Assembly (NCBI RefSeq): GCF_008365375.1
Contig: NZ_QOKW01000020.1
Coordinates: 50,422-114,421, forward strand
Reading direction: 5' to 3'
Source of the DNA: Roseomonas genomospecies 6
GTDB lineage: Bacteria > Pseudomonadota > Alphaproteobacteria > Azospirillales > Azospirillaceae
DNA: 64,000 bases
A program made the translations under genes and the position numbers. The notes below the pieces were generated by a model. The model was not told the DNA's origin. It was given only the letters and a program-made list of their open reading frames with translations, and searched no databases. Positions within the stretch are counted from its first letter, which is position 1. Every line of letters begins with the position of its first letter. Shown here piece by piece: positions 1 to 7,717 of this stretch.

Positions 1-279
1 CCCATGAGCACGCTGGTCGTCCGGCCCTTCGGCCGGATCGCCACGATTCTCCCGCCGACCGGAGATCTGAGCGCCCTCTACACCAAGAACCAGACGCTCT
101 TCGGGACCTTCCTGACGCGCGAGGGTGCACGGTTGCGCGAGATGGCGCCGCTGTTCGAGCGCGGGCAGGCCAAGGTTGTCGTGGATGCCGTCCTTCCGCT
201 CGAGGAGGTCGCCAAAGCCCATGAGCGGCTCGACTCAGGCCATGGCCGGGGCAAGGTGATCCTCCAAGTCGGGCGTTGA
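1..279 (+). CDS. Zinc-type alcohol dehydrogenase / quinone oxidoreductase, C-terminal fragment
   Basis: The reading frame is open to the left edge, so the gene starts outside the window and only about 92 C-terminal residues are seen. They look like the end of a medium-chain dehydrogenase/reductase: a stretch resembling the NQTLFGTFL region of the cofactor domain, then the typical tail in which a bulk acidic/Leu segment (LPLEEVAKAHERLDSG) precedes GKVILQV. These enzymes reduce quinones or alkenals with NADPH in the cytoplasm. The catalytic half is not visible, so substrate and zinc content cannot be judged. Confidence 0.7.
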   Translation, partial: PMSTLVVRPFGRIATILPPTGDLSALYTKNQTLFGTFLTREGARLREMAPLFERGQAKVVVDAVLPLEEVAKAHERLDSGHGRGKVILQVGR

Positions 280-353
280 ACCTACTGATAGGCATCGGTG
301 AAGGGGGCGGGAAAACCTTGCGGACGCCTCGGATCAGGAGAGGTGGTATCCAG

Positions 354-797
354 ATGAACGATCCCTTCGATCTCCAGCGGTTCGTGAACGCACAGGAACC
401 GGTCTTCGCGACCGTGCTCGAGGAACTGCAGGCCGGGCGCAAGCGGAGCCATTGGATGTGGTTCGTTTTTCCGCAACTGCGCGGCCTTGGCCGCTCGGCG
501 ACAGCCCAGTTCTACGGCATCGCTTCCCTCGACGAGGCGCGGGCCTATCTGGCGCACCCGACGCTCGGCCTGCGATTGGAAAAAGCGACCCGCGCCGTGC
601 TGGCGATCCAGGGGCGAACGCTCCATACGATCTTCGGCTCTCCGGACGATATGAAATTTCATTCCTCCATGACCCTGTTCGCCTTGGCTGCGGAAGAGAC
701 CACGACCCTCTACCGGGAGGCGCTCGCGCGCCACTTCGATGGGCAAATGGACGAGGCGACGCCGACGCTGTTGGCGCCCACAGGGAGGCCGGACTGA
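354..797 (+). CDS. DUF1810 family protein
   Basis: A 147-residue protein beginning MNDPFDLQRF. The start at 354 is chosen over an upstream in-frame ATG at 276 because CAGGAGAGG lies just before it and because the family begins with this DPFDLxRF segment. The conserved features of the family are present: HWMWFVFPQLxGLGxS, a region around YGIASLDEARAYLAHPxLGxRL, and the FGSPDDMKFHSSMTLF block near the C-terminus. Length is normal for the family (about 140 residues). The function of DUF1810 is not established to my knowledge; it is a small soluble protein. It stands alone here, in the same direction as its neighbours. Confidence 0.85.
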   Translation: MNDPFDLQRFVNAQEPVFATVLEELQAGRKRSHWMWFVFPQLRGLGRSATAQFYGIASLDEARAYLAHPTLGLRLEKATRAVLAIQGRTLHTIFGSPDDMKFHSSMTLFALAAEETTTLYREALARHFDGQMDEATPTLLAPTGRPD

Positions 798-1085
798 TGT
801 CGTGAAAAGGGGCAACGCTCACGCGAAGAGCCGCTTTCCTGCGACCGCCATCACCGCATTCGCCGTCAATTGGCTGGAAGAGCGCTACGGCTGAGTCAAC
901 GCTCATCGGTACGCTTGGGGATGACGGCGATGGTCATGGATGGAGGGGCAAGACTCCTGCATTACGCACGTCGTTGCAGGCATCGCTGCGACGCTGTCGC
1001 AATGTCCTCGTTGGACGATTAGGTTCCATCGGCACGGAGGGAAGTCGGCCTCTGGCCTATGCAGGAACGATGGCGGCAGGAGATA
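798..1085. other. Intergenic stretch, possible gene remnant
   Basis: About 290 bases without a convincing gene. A GTG at 804 opens a 30-codon frame that ends with the residues TAFAVNWLEERYG. It may be the tail of a lost gene or chance; it has no recognisable family. The ribosome binding site of the next gene (AGGAGA) is at 1078-1083. Nothing else stands out. Confidence 0.4.
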
Positions 1086-1676
1086 ATGTTCACCCTCAAG
1101 AAGAACGAGCAATTCGAGCAGGAAATCAAGAAGAGCCGTTTCCTAGCCTCGGCGGGGCCGGTCGGCACTGAGGAGGAGGCGCGTGGGTTCATCACCGCGT
1201 GCAGCAGACGGGATGCGGGTCACAATTGCTGGGCCTTCCGGATCGGCGACCTCTACCGGTGCAGCGACGATGGCGAACCCGGGGGGACCGCGGGACGTCC
1301 GATCCTTCAGGCCATAGACGGTCAGAACCTGGATCAGGTGGCGGTGGTGGTCAGCCGCTGGTTCGGTGGTGTTCTTCTCGGTGCGGGCGGGCTGGTGCGC
1401 GCCTATGGCGGCACCGCGGCGGCCTGTCTCCACGCCGCGGACTGCCAGCCGATCATCACCTTTGCAGCCTTGTCCGTCACTTGCGCCTTCGCCGACGAGG
1501 CCAGGATCAGGTCGGGACTTGGCACCTTCCCTGCGGTCGCCACCGAGACCAACGGCTTCACGCCCGAAGGTGTGCAGCTCCAGATCAAGGTTCCTCGTGA
1601 GCAAATGAACGATGTCGTGCGCATGATCACGGATGTTTCTCGCGGTCAGGCCAAGGTCGAAAAGTGGCCTGTGTAG
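1086..1676 (+). CDS. yigZ: YigZ/IMPACT family protein
   Basis: A 196-residue protein of the UPF0029 (IMPACT/YigZ) family. The start at 1086 follows AGGAG by a few bases and gives the family's usual N-terminus (MFTLKKNEQFEQEIKKSRFLA); an upstream ATG at 1059 lacks a site. Diagnostic motifs are the HNCWAFRIG segment, DDGEPGGTAGRPIL and the glycine-rich VVSRWFGGVLLGAGGLVRAYGG. The C-terminal part would be the ferredoxin-like domain. Family members are cytosolic and linked to translation control in eukaryotes (IMPACT); the bacterial role is unsettled. It is a stand-alone gene. Confidence 0.9.
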   Translation: MFTLKKNEQFEQEIKKSRFLASAGPVGTEEEARGFITACSRRDAGHNCWAFRIGDLYRCSDDGEPGGTAGRPILQAIDGQNLDQVAVVVSRWFGGVLLGAGGLVRAYGGTAAACLHAADCQPIITFAALSVTCAFADEARIRSGLGTFPAVATETNGFTPEGVQLQIKVPREQMNDVVRMITDVSRGQAKVEKWPV

Positions 1677-1764
1677 CGATCGGGGCCATGCGGGAAGCAC
1701 CGCCCATCCCCGAAACAGGAGTGTCGCGGCAGAAATGAGTCCGTTTGCGTGAAACGGATGCCCT

Positions 1765-2610
1765 TCACAACCCGGCGAGGGCCTGCCGCATCGCCTGCGC
1801 TGTGGGGAGGTCGGCCGGGAAGAAAGCCTCGATGGCCAGTTCGGACAAGGTGACGTCCACCGCGGTTCCGAACACCGTCGTGGTGCTGAAGAAGCTGAGC
1901 GTGCCGGCTTCCGTCCGAAGCCGCAGAGGAACCACCACGCCATCATGCGACGACAGCGGCTCGCTTCGGCTGTGCGGAGCCTGCCCGTCGGGGACCAGAT
2001 AACCCTTCAGCTCCCCATACAGCGCGGCCAGCACGGGATCGGCGCTGATGTCGATCTGGCGGTTCAGCCGGTGCAGGATGTGGGTTTGCCACTGAGCGAA
2101 GTTCTCGATCCGCGGTGCCAGCCCGGACGGATGGAGGCTGAGGCGCAGCACGTTGACTGGAGGCTGGAGAAGATCCGGCGCGGCGCCGGTGAGCAGCGGC
2201 GCGACGGCCCGGTTGGCCGCGACCAGCGTCCAATGCCGGTCCACGGCCAAAGCCGGATGAGGCTCGTGCCCGGTCAGCACGAGATCGACAGCCTGACGGG
2301 CCGCCTGCATCTCCGGGTCGCCCAACTGATGTTCGGAGAAGACCGGCGCGAAGCCCGCGGCGGCGAGCAGCGCGTTGCGGTCGCGCAAGGGGATGTCCAT
2401 CCGTTCCGCCAGATGAAGCAGCATGGTCCGGCTGGGCTGCGACCGCCCCGTTTCCAGGAAGCTGACATGCCGGGTCGAGATGTCGGCTTCGCAGGCGAGG
2501 TCGAGCTGACTTAAGCCGCGCCGTTTGCGCCATGCGCGCAGCAACTCGCCGACCGGCTGGCGCGGCACGGTCCTGGGGAGGGGGCGGTGCCGGACGGCTG
2601 TTTGCGGCAT
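1765..2610 (-). CDS. XRE-family regulator with MmyB-like ligand domain
   Basis: A 281-residue regulator. Residues about 20-75 form an XRE helix-turn-helix (LRAWRKRRGLSQLDLACEADISTRHVSFLETGRSQPS), followed by a long domain of the MmyB type (AAGFAPVF, then VDRHWTLVAANRAVAPLLTG, a PAS-like fold that in relatives binds small ligands). The start at 2610 is preceded by GGAGG; an in-frame upstream ATG at 2679 has no site and would overlap the neighbouring gene. MmyB-type regulators often sit next to and control oxidoreductase or hydrolase genes. Here the hydrolase gene lies 58 bp upstream on the same strand, so co-transcription or control of that gene is a reasonable inference. Confidence 0.85.
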   Translation of the reverse strand: MPQTAVRHRPLPRTVPRQPVGELLRAWRKRRGLSQLDLACEADISTRHVSFLETGRSQPSRTMLLHLAERMDIPLRDRNALLAAAGFAPVFSEHQLGDPEMQAARQAVDLVLTGHEPHPALAVDRHWTLVAANRAVAPLLTGAAPDLLQPPVNVLRLSLHPSGLAPRIENFAQWQTHILHRLNRQIDISADPVLAALYGELKGYLVPDGQAPHSRSEPLSSHDGVVVPLRLRTEAGTLSFFSTTTVFGTAVDVTLSELAIEAFFPADLPTAQAMRQALAGL

Positions 2611-2668
2611 CGTTCTGGCCTCCCGTTCGACGTTGTTGGTGCTTTGCGCTCCATGATACCAGCGCCGC

Positions 2669-3520
2669 CTATCGTGCATCCAGAAAGGTCAGCAAGTCGC
2701 GGTTGAAGCGGTCCATGTGCGTCAGGAACAGGCCGTGCGGTGCCCCTTCGTAGACGGTCAGCGTCGCGTTCGGCATCAGCTCGGCGGTTTTCCTCCCGGT
2801 GATGCCAAGCGGGCTGGACACATCCAAGTCACCGTGGATCAGCAAGGTCGGCACGGCGATGCCCTGAAGTTCCCGCCGGAAGTCGGTGGAGGTCGTCGCG
2901 CGGTGACAATCCAGAAGCGCCTTCATCGAGGCTTGCAAAGCCATCGATTTCACCCAGGCCATCATGTCGGCCGAACTGTCCGCCGTCATGAAGGGGCGAA
3001 TGTTGTCCTCCAACCATTTGGGAAAGTCCCGCATCAGACAGTCCGAGCGGAAGGCTTCGAAGACGGCAGGATCGATTCCGTCAGGGTCGTCATCGGAACG
3101 GGAAAGCGTTGGTGTCACCGTGCCAACCAGGACTGTGCGGGATACGCGGTGGCTGCCGTGCCGGCTCAGATAACGGATGATTTCCCCGCAGGACATGGAA
3201 TGGCCGACCAAGGTGACATCGCGCAGGTCCAGCGTGTCGAGCAGGGTGGCGAGGTCGTCGGCCAGCCGGTCGAAGTCGAAGCCGACTCCCGGGTCGCTCG
3301 ACCGGCCATGGCCGCGGCGGTCGTACGCGATGCAGCGGTAGCCGTGCTCGGCCAGCGCCAGCATCTGGTAGGCCCAGGAGTCGGAGTTCAGCGACCAACT
3401 GGACAGAAGGACGACGGGTTTCCCCCCTCCCCAATCCCGGTAGAAGAGCGCCACGCCGTCATCCGTGTGGATGAAGCCGGGCTGGACCGGGGCGGCGGGA
3501 GATGTCGAAGGCGTGCACAT
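2669..3520 (-). CDS. Alpha/beta hydrolase, non-haem chloroperoxidase-like
   Basis: A 283-residue alpha/beta hydrolase. The nucleophile elbow is GHSMSCGE (middle Ser), the oxyanion strand is VVLLSSWSLNSDSW, the acid lies in HGDLDVSSP and the catalytic His in EGAPHGLFLTH. YDRRGHGRSSDPG is the typical segment of the bacterial non-haem haloperoxidase/esterase branch. The start at 3520 has GGGAGAA upstream; a further ATG at 3592 adds an atypical tail and is not preferred. No signal peptide is visible, so it should be cytoplasmic. It probably hydrolyses an ester or performs cofactor-free perhydrolysis; the substrate is unknown. It is followed by the XRE/MmyB regulator. Confidence 0.85.
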   Translation of the reverse strand: MCTPSTSPAAPVQPGFIHTDDGVALFYRDWGGGKPVVLLSSWSLNSDSWAYQMLALAEHGYRCIAYDRRGHGRSSDPGVGFDFDRLADDLATLLDTLDLRDVTLVGHSMSCGEIIRYLSRHGSHRVSRTVLVGTVTPTLSRSDDDPDGIDPAVFEAFRSDCLMRDFPKWLEDNIRPFMTADSSADMMAWVKSMALQASMKALLDCHRATTSTDFRRELQGIAVPTLLIHGDLDVSSPLGITGRKTAELMPNATLTVYEGAPHGLFLTHMDRFNRDLLTFLDAR

Positions 3521-3827
3521 GGTCGGTTCTCCCGTGTTCGGGACGTTGGGGAATGCGGAAGCCGGTGCGCTTTGCACCTTCCGGACCCCCACAGCATCGC
3601 CGTTCCGCGATCCGCCTGCGATTACGTCACGGGTAAAGAAAAAGCCTCCGATCGGGTCGGGTTATCGAGCGGTGTTTGTCTTAGACCGCGCTGTGCACTT
3701 GTCGACCGCCCCTGCCGGGAAGGCCGAGATGGCGCTCTCGCCGGATTCTTGCCCGCACCGAAAATTCGTACGCTCCGCAAAAAGAGCTTTGTTGGCAAAC
3801 GAATCTCCAGCTATCATATTCCAGTTG
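3521..3827. promoter_or_regulatory. Divergent promoter region between hydrolase and dehydrogenase genes
   Basis: About 300 bases between two divergent genes, AT-richer toward the + strand gene. No convincing gene is present. It should hold the promoters of the hydrolase (- strand) and of the FAD dehydrogenase cluster (+ strand); the clearest element is the palindrome just to the right (3828-3850). Confidence 0.5.
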
Positions 3828-3850
3828 ATGTAATCGTATTTCGATTACAT
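3828..3850. promoter_or_regulatory. 23-bp palindromic operator candidate
   Basis: Perfect inverted repeat of 9-bp arms, ATGTAATCG and CGATTACAT, with a 5-base centre (TATTT). It ends 25 bases before the GTG start of the first gene of the 3.9-12.6 kb catabolic cluster. Size and position suit a dimeric repressor or activator. The IclR gene inside the cluster (10557-11399) is the obvious candidate to bind it, but this is inference. Confidence 0.55.
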
Positions 3851-3875
3851 AGTGGATAGATCAAGGAGATCGCGC

Positions 3876-5321
3876 GTGGACGTGATCGCAGAACTGACGG
3901 GGCTGATCGGCGCCGACGCCGTCCTGACCGCCCCCTCCGACCTGGATGCCGTTACGGAGGATTGGCGCGGGCGTTATCGCGGCCCGGCGCTCTGCCTCGC
4001 GCGCCCCGCCACCGCCGAACAGGTGGCCGACGTGGTCCGCTGCTGCGCCCGGCACGGCGTGCCGGTGCTGCCTCAGGGCGGCAACACCAGCCTGTGCGGC
4101 GGCGCCGTTCCGTCGGAGAATGGTCCTGCCCCGGTCATTCTCAGCCTGACGCGCATGCGGGCGGTCCGCGCCATCGACCCGGTGAACAACACCATGGAGG
4201 TCGAGGCCGGCTGCGTCCTCGCCACCGTGCAGGACGCGGCGGCGGCGGCGGGGCGGCTCTATCCGGTCAGCCTGGGTGCCGAGGGCTCCTGCCAGATCGG
4301 CGGCACCATCGCCACCAACGCGGGCGGCACCTCGGTCCTGCGTTACGGCAACACGCGCGAGAATGTCCTGGGGCTGGAGGTCGTTCTGGCCGACGGCACC
4401 ATCTGGTCGGGCCTGTACGGCCTTCGCAAGAACAACACCGGCTACGATCTGAAGCACCTGTTCATCGGCTCGGAAGGCACGCTGGGCATCATCACCGCGG
4501 CGACGCTGAAGCTGCATCCGCTGCCGACGCGCCATGCGGTGGCCTGGGTCGGGATGGCGTCGCCGGAGGACGCTCTGACCTTGCTGACCCGGGTGCAGGA
4601 GCGCAGCGCGGCCCGGCTGTCCGCCTTCGAGATGATCAACCGCCTGCAGCTCGATCTGGTGGCCGGCCATGTCCCCGGCCGCCGCAGCCCGATCGGGAGC
4701 GAAGCCGACTGGCATGTGCTGATCGAGCTGTCGGACAACGGGTCCGGCGACGCGCTCGACGCCGAATTGCAGGCGATCCTGGAGGACGCCTTCGCCGACG
4801 GCCTGCTGAGCGACGCGGCCCTGGCGTCCAGCGAAGCGCAGCGTCACGCCATGTGGGAGGTCCGCCACAGCGTGTCGGAGGCCAACAAGAAGGCCGGCGT
4901 CGGCCTGACCACCGACTGCGCGGTGCCGCTGTCGGCGGTTCCCGCCTTCATCGCGGCGGCGACCGGGGCGGTGCGCGCCCTGGTGCCGGACCTGCCGGTG
5001 ATCGTCGTCGCCCATCTCGGCGACGGCAACGTCCACTTCATCCCCTTCTTCACCTTCGACGCCTGGGAAGCCGCCGCGAAGGACGGCGGGACGGAGGGGG
5101 GCGGCCGCGACGCGCTCGCCGCCGCGCTGCGCCACGCCGTCAACGACGAGGCCGCCCGGCTGAAGGGGACCTTCAGCGCCGAACACGGGGTCGGCCGCGT
5201 CCAGCTCCCCGAAATGGCCCGCTACAAGCCCTCGGCGGAGCTGGCGCTGATGCGCGCCGTCAAGCGGGCGCTCGACCCGCAGAACATCTTCAATCCCGGA
5301 CGGCTTCTGCCGCCCGGCTGA
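3876..5321 (+). CDS. FAD-linked 2-hydroxyacid dehydrogenase, GlcD/D-lactate dehydrogenase type
   Basis: A 481-residue member of the FAD-binding PCMH (VAO) superfamily. The FAD domain shows LPQGGNTSLCGGAVP (about residue 65-80), GGTIATNAGGTSVLRYG and NNTGYDLKHLFIGSEGTLGIITAATLKLHP; the C-terminal FAD-linked oxidase domain has HLGDGNVHF and SAEHGVGR. The architecture matches D-2-hydroxyglutarate, D-lactate and glycolate dehydrogenases, which pass electrons from a D-2-hydroxyacid to a carrier. The GTG at 3876 is chosen because AAGGAG lies 7 bases before it; an upstream GTG at 3852 has none. It opens a cluster with an ABC importer and an aldolase, suggesting it oxidises the imported compound or a breakdown product. 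Confidence 0.85.
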   Translation: MDVIAELTGLIGADAVLTAPSDLDAVTEDWRGRYRGPALCLARPATAEQVADVVRCCARHGVPVLPQGGNTSLCGGAVPSENGPAPVILSLTRMRAVRAIDPVNNTMEVEAGCVLATVQDAAAAAGRLYPVSLGAEGSCQIGGTIATNAGGTSVLRYGNTRENVLGLEVVLADGTIWSGLYGLRKNNTGYDLKHLFIGSEGTLGIITAATLKLHPLPTRHAVAWVGMASPEDALTLLTRVQERSAARLSAFEMINRLQLDLVAGHVPGRRSPIGSEADWHVLIELSDNGSGDALDAELQAILEDAFADGLLSDAALASSEAQRHAMWEVRHSVSEANKKAGVGLTTDCAVPLSAVPAFIAAATGAVRALVPDLPVIVVAHLGDGNVHFIPFFTFDAWEAAAKDGGTEGGGRDALAAALRHAVNDEAARLKGTFSAEHGVGRVQLPEMARYKPSAELALMRAVKRALDPQNIFNPGRLLPPG

Positions 5322-5380
5322 TCACCTCCGCCCTTTCGACCCTCTTTCCGCCGTCCCGGCCCATCAAAAGGAGTTCCGAC

Positions 5381-6463
5381 ATGAGCATGCGCCAATCCGG
5401 CTGGTCCCGCCGCACCCTGCTGAAAGCCGGCGCCGCCGGCACCGCGGCGCTTGCCATGCCGGCCATCTGGAGCCCGGCCCGCGCGCAGAACAAGCGGATC
5501 GTCGTGCGCGACGACGGCGGCATCTACACCAAGGCCTATGGCGAGGTCTTCTACAAGCCCTTCACCGCGGCCACCGGCATCGAGGTCGTCGGCGTCCAGG
5601 CCAACGCCGAGCCGACCGCGCAGATCCGTTCGATGGTGGAGGCCAAGTCCTACACCTGGGACATGGCCAAGATCAGCGAGCCGGCCATCCTGATGCTGAC
5701 CGCCGGCGACAAGCCGATGCTGGAGAAGCACGGGCTGGAGAACGATCCGGCGGTCGCCGCCATTCCCAAGCAGTACATGTCGGAATACGGCGTCGGCACC
5801 AACGTCTACACCACCGTGCTGGCCTACCGCACCGACGTCTTCAAGGGCCGCAAGGCCCCGGCCTCCTGGAAGGATTTCTACGACGTCGCCGGAGTCCCCG
5901 GCCGCCGCGCCCTGCGCAAGCACCCCTTCGACACCATCGAACAGGCGCTGATGGCCGACGGCGTGCCCGCCAGCGAGGTCTATCCCTGCGATTTCGACCG
6001 CGCCTTCAAGACGCTGGACCGCATCAAGAAGGACATTCCGATCTTCTGGACCAGCGGCGCGCAGGTCGAGCAGATGCTGATTTCCGGCGAGGTCGATCTC
6101 GTGCCGACCTGGGTGTCGCGCCCGCAGGCGGCGATCGCCGCCGGTGCTCCGGTCGGCATCGTCTGGGACCAGAACATCTGGGGCCTCGACAACTGGGCCA
6201 TCCTGGCCGGCACGCCGAACGCCGACGCCTGCCGCCAGTTCATCAAGTTCACCTGCGATCCCAAGCGGCAGGCGGAGCTGACGAAGTACTTCCCGGCGGG
6301 CGTCACCATGCCCGACGCCTTCAAGCACATCGACCCGGCGATCGCGCCCAACTGCCCGACCTTCCCCGCGAACATCGAGAAGGGCGTCAAGATCAACGCG
6401 CAGTTCTGGCTGGACAACCAGCAGAAGGCGCTGGAGCGCTACAACGCCTGGCTTCTGAGCTGA
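5381..6463 (+). CDS. ABC transporter periplasmic binding protein, PotD-like, Tat-exported
   Basis: A 360-residue solute-binding protein. The N-terminus has a twin-arginine signal (SRRTLLKAGAAGTAALAMPAIW) with a likely cleavage after ARAQ. The mature part (RIVVRDDGGIYTKAYGEVFYKPFTAATGIEVV) is of the extracellular binding protein family 1/8, related to spermidine/putrescine and 2-aminoethylphosphonate binders. The start follows AAAAGGAG. It precedes the ATPase and fused permease genes, separated by a strong hairpin that may set a higher level for this gene. The ligand cannot be named; the cluster's 2-hydroxyacid oxidases and DHDPS-family lyase point to an organic acid or its derivative rather than a polyamine. 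Confidence 0.87.
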   Translation: MSMRQSGWSRRTLLKAGAAGTAALAMPAIWSPARAQNKRIVVRDDGGIYTKAYGEVFYKPFTAATGIEVVGVQANAEPTAQIRSMVEAKSYTWDMAKISEPAILMLTAGDKPMLEKHGLENDPAVAAIPKQYMSEYGVGTNVYTTVLAYRTDVFKGRKAPASWKDFYDVAGVPGRRALRKHPFDTIEQALMADGVPASEVYPCDFDRAFKTLDRIKKDIPIFWTSGAQVEQMLISGEVDLVPTWVSRPQAAIAAGAPVGIVWDQNIWGLDNWAILAGTPNADACRQFIKFTCDPKRQAELTKYFPAGVTMPDAFKHIDPAIAPNCPTFPANIEKGVKINAQFWLDNQQKALERYNAWLLS

Positions 6464-6490
6464 GGCGCCGGGGCGCCTAGCCCCCCAAGA

Positions 6491-6536
6491 CCCGCGACCG
6501 GCCCCACCCTGACCGAAAGGCGGGGCCGGTCGCGGG
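6491..6536 (+). terminator. Intra-operon hairpin after the binding-protein gene
   Basis: Perfect 15-bp stem, CCCGCGACCGGCCCC (6491-6505) pairing with GGGGCCGGTCGCGGG (6522-6536), with a 16-base loop. A short T run (ATTTTT) follows only 6 bases later. It lies between the binding-protein gene and the ATPase gene, where such hairpins stop or stabilise part of the message so that the binding protein is made in excess. Confidence 0.65.
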
Positions 6537-6582
6537 GCTCCCGCATTTTTCCCATTTCCCTTCCGACGCGAGGAGACCTGCC

Positions 6583-7716
6583 ATGTCGTCGTCCAGCCTA
6601 ACCGTCCAGGGTCTCGCCAAGCGCTACGGCGATTTCGTGGCGCTCGCCCCCACGGATCTCGTGGTCGCCGACGGTGAATTCCTGACCCTGCTCGGCCCGT
6701 CGGGCTCGGGCAAGACGACGCTGCTCAGTCTGCTCGCCGGGCTGGTTCCGCCCGATGAAGGAAGCGTGCGCATCGGCGCGCAGGACGTGACCTACGCCCC
6801 GCCCTACGAGCGCGACATCGGCGTGGTGTTCCAGAACTACGCCCTGTTCCCGCACATGACGATCGAAGAGAACATCGCCTTTCCGCTGAAGATGCGGAAG
6901 ATTCCGGAATCCCAGGCGAAGACGCGGGCGCGCGAGGCGCTGGAGATGGTCCATCTGCCGCACATCGCCGGGCGTTACCCGCGCGAGCTGTCGGGCGGCC
7001 AGCAGCAGCGCGTCGCCCTTGCCCGCTGCATGGTCTACAAGCCGTCGATCATCCTGATGGACGAACCGCTGGGTGCCTTGGACAAGAAGCTGCGCGAGCA
7101 CATGCAGCTTGAGATCAAGCATCTGCACCGCGAGCTGGGGACGACGGTCGTCTACGTCACCCACGACCAGGAAGAGGCGATGACGATGTCCGATCGCATC
7201 TGCCTGATGAATTCCGGCCGCATCGAGCAGTTGGGCACACCCGCCGACCTGTATTTCCGCCCGCGCACCCTGTTCGTCGCCGACTTCCTCGGCGAATCCA
7301 ACCTGCTGCCGGCGGCGCTGGGGCCGCGCCTGGGCGACGAGGCGGAAATCCGGCTGGGCAGCGCCGGCATTCCGGGGCGCGCGCTCGCCAATGGCCACGA
7401 CCTGCCGCCGGGCACCCCGGTGCGGGTGATGGTGCGCCCGCAGAACCTGACCATCGCCCGCACTTCGGACGATCAAGCGTCCGGTGTGAAGGGCCGGGTG
7501 TCCGACGTGATGGTCACCGGCAGCCTGACCAAGGTCTACATGCAGCCGCTCGACAAGGCCCTGCCGCCGCTGGTCGCCGCCTTCGCCACCCGCAACGAGG
7601 CCGAGGCCATCCGCATCGACGACGTGGTGGCTCTGTCCTGGGACAGCCGCGACGCCGTGGTGATCGCGGACAGCGGCCCGGCGGCGATGCCCGCAACCAC
7701 GGCCAAGGCGGCCTGA
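6583..7716 (+). CDS. ABC transporter ATP-binding protein, PotA-like
   Basis: A 377-residue ATPase. Walker A is GPSGSGKTT (about residue 38), the Q-loop is VVFQNYALFPHMT, the signature is LSGGQQQRVALARC, Walker B is IILMDEPLGALD and the switch His is in VTHDQEEAMTMSDR. After residue about 240 comes a TOBE domain with MVRPQNLTIA, typical of the spermidine/putrescine, iron and sulfate importer ATPases. It ends one base before the permease gene, so the two are certainly co-translated. It powers the importer made with the binding protein upstream and the fused permease downstream. Confidence 0.92.
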   Translation: MSSSSLTVQGLAKRYGDFVALAPTDLVVADGEFLTLLGPSGSGKTTLLSLLAGLVPPDEGSVRIGAQDVTYAPPYERDIGVVFQNYALFPHMTIEENIAFPLKMRKIPESQAKTRAREALEMVHLPHIAGRYPRELSGGQQQRVALARCMVYKPSIILMDEPLGALDKKLREHMQLEIKHLHRELGTTVVYVTHDQEEAMTMSDRICLMNSGRIEQLGTPADLYFRPRTLFVADFLGESNLLPAALGPRLGDEAEIRLGSAGIPGRALANGHDLPPGTPVRVMVRPQNLTIARTSDDQASGVKGRVSDVMVTGSLTKVYMQPLDKALPPLVAAFATRNEAEAIRIDDVVALSWDSRDAVVIADSGPAAMPATTAKAA

Positions 7717-7717
7717 C

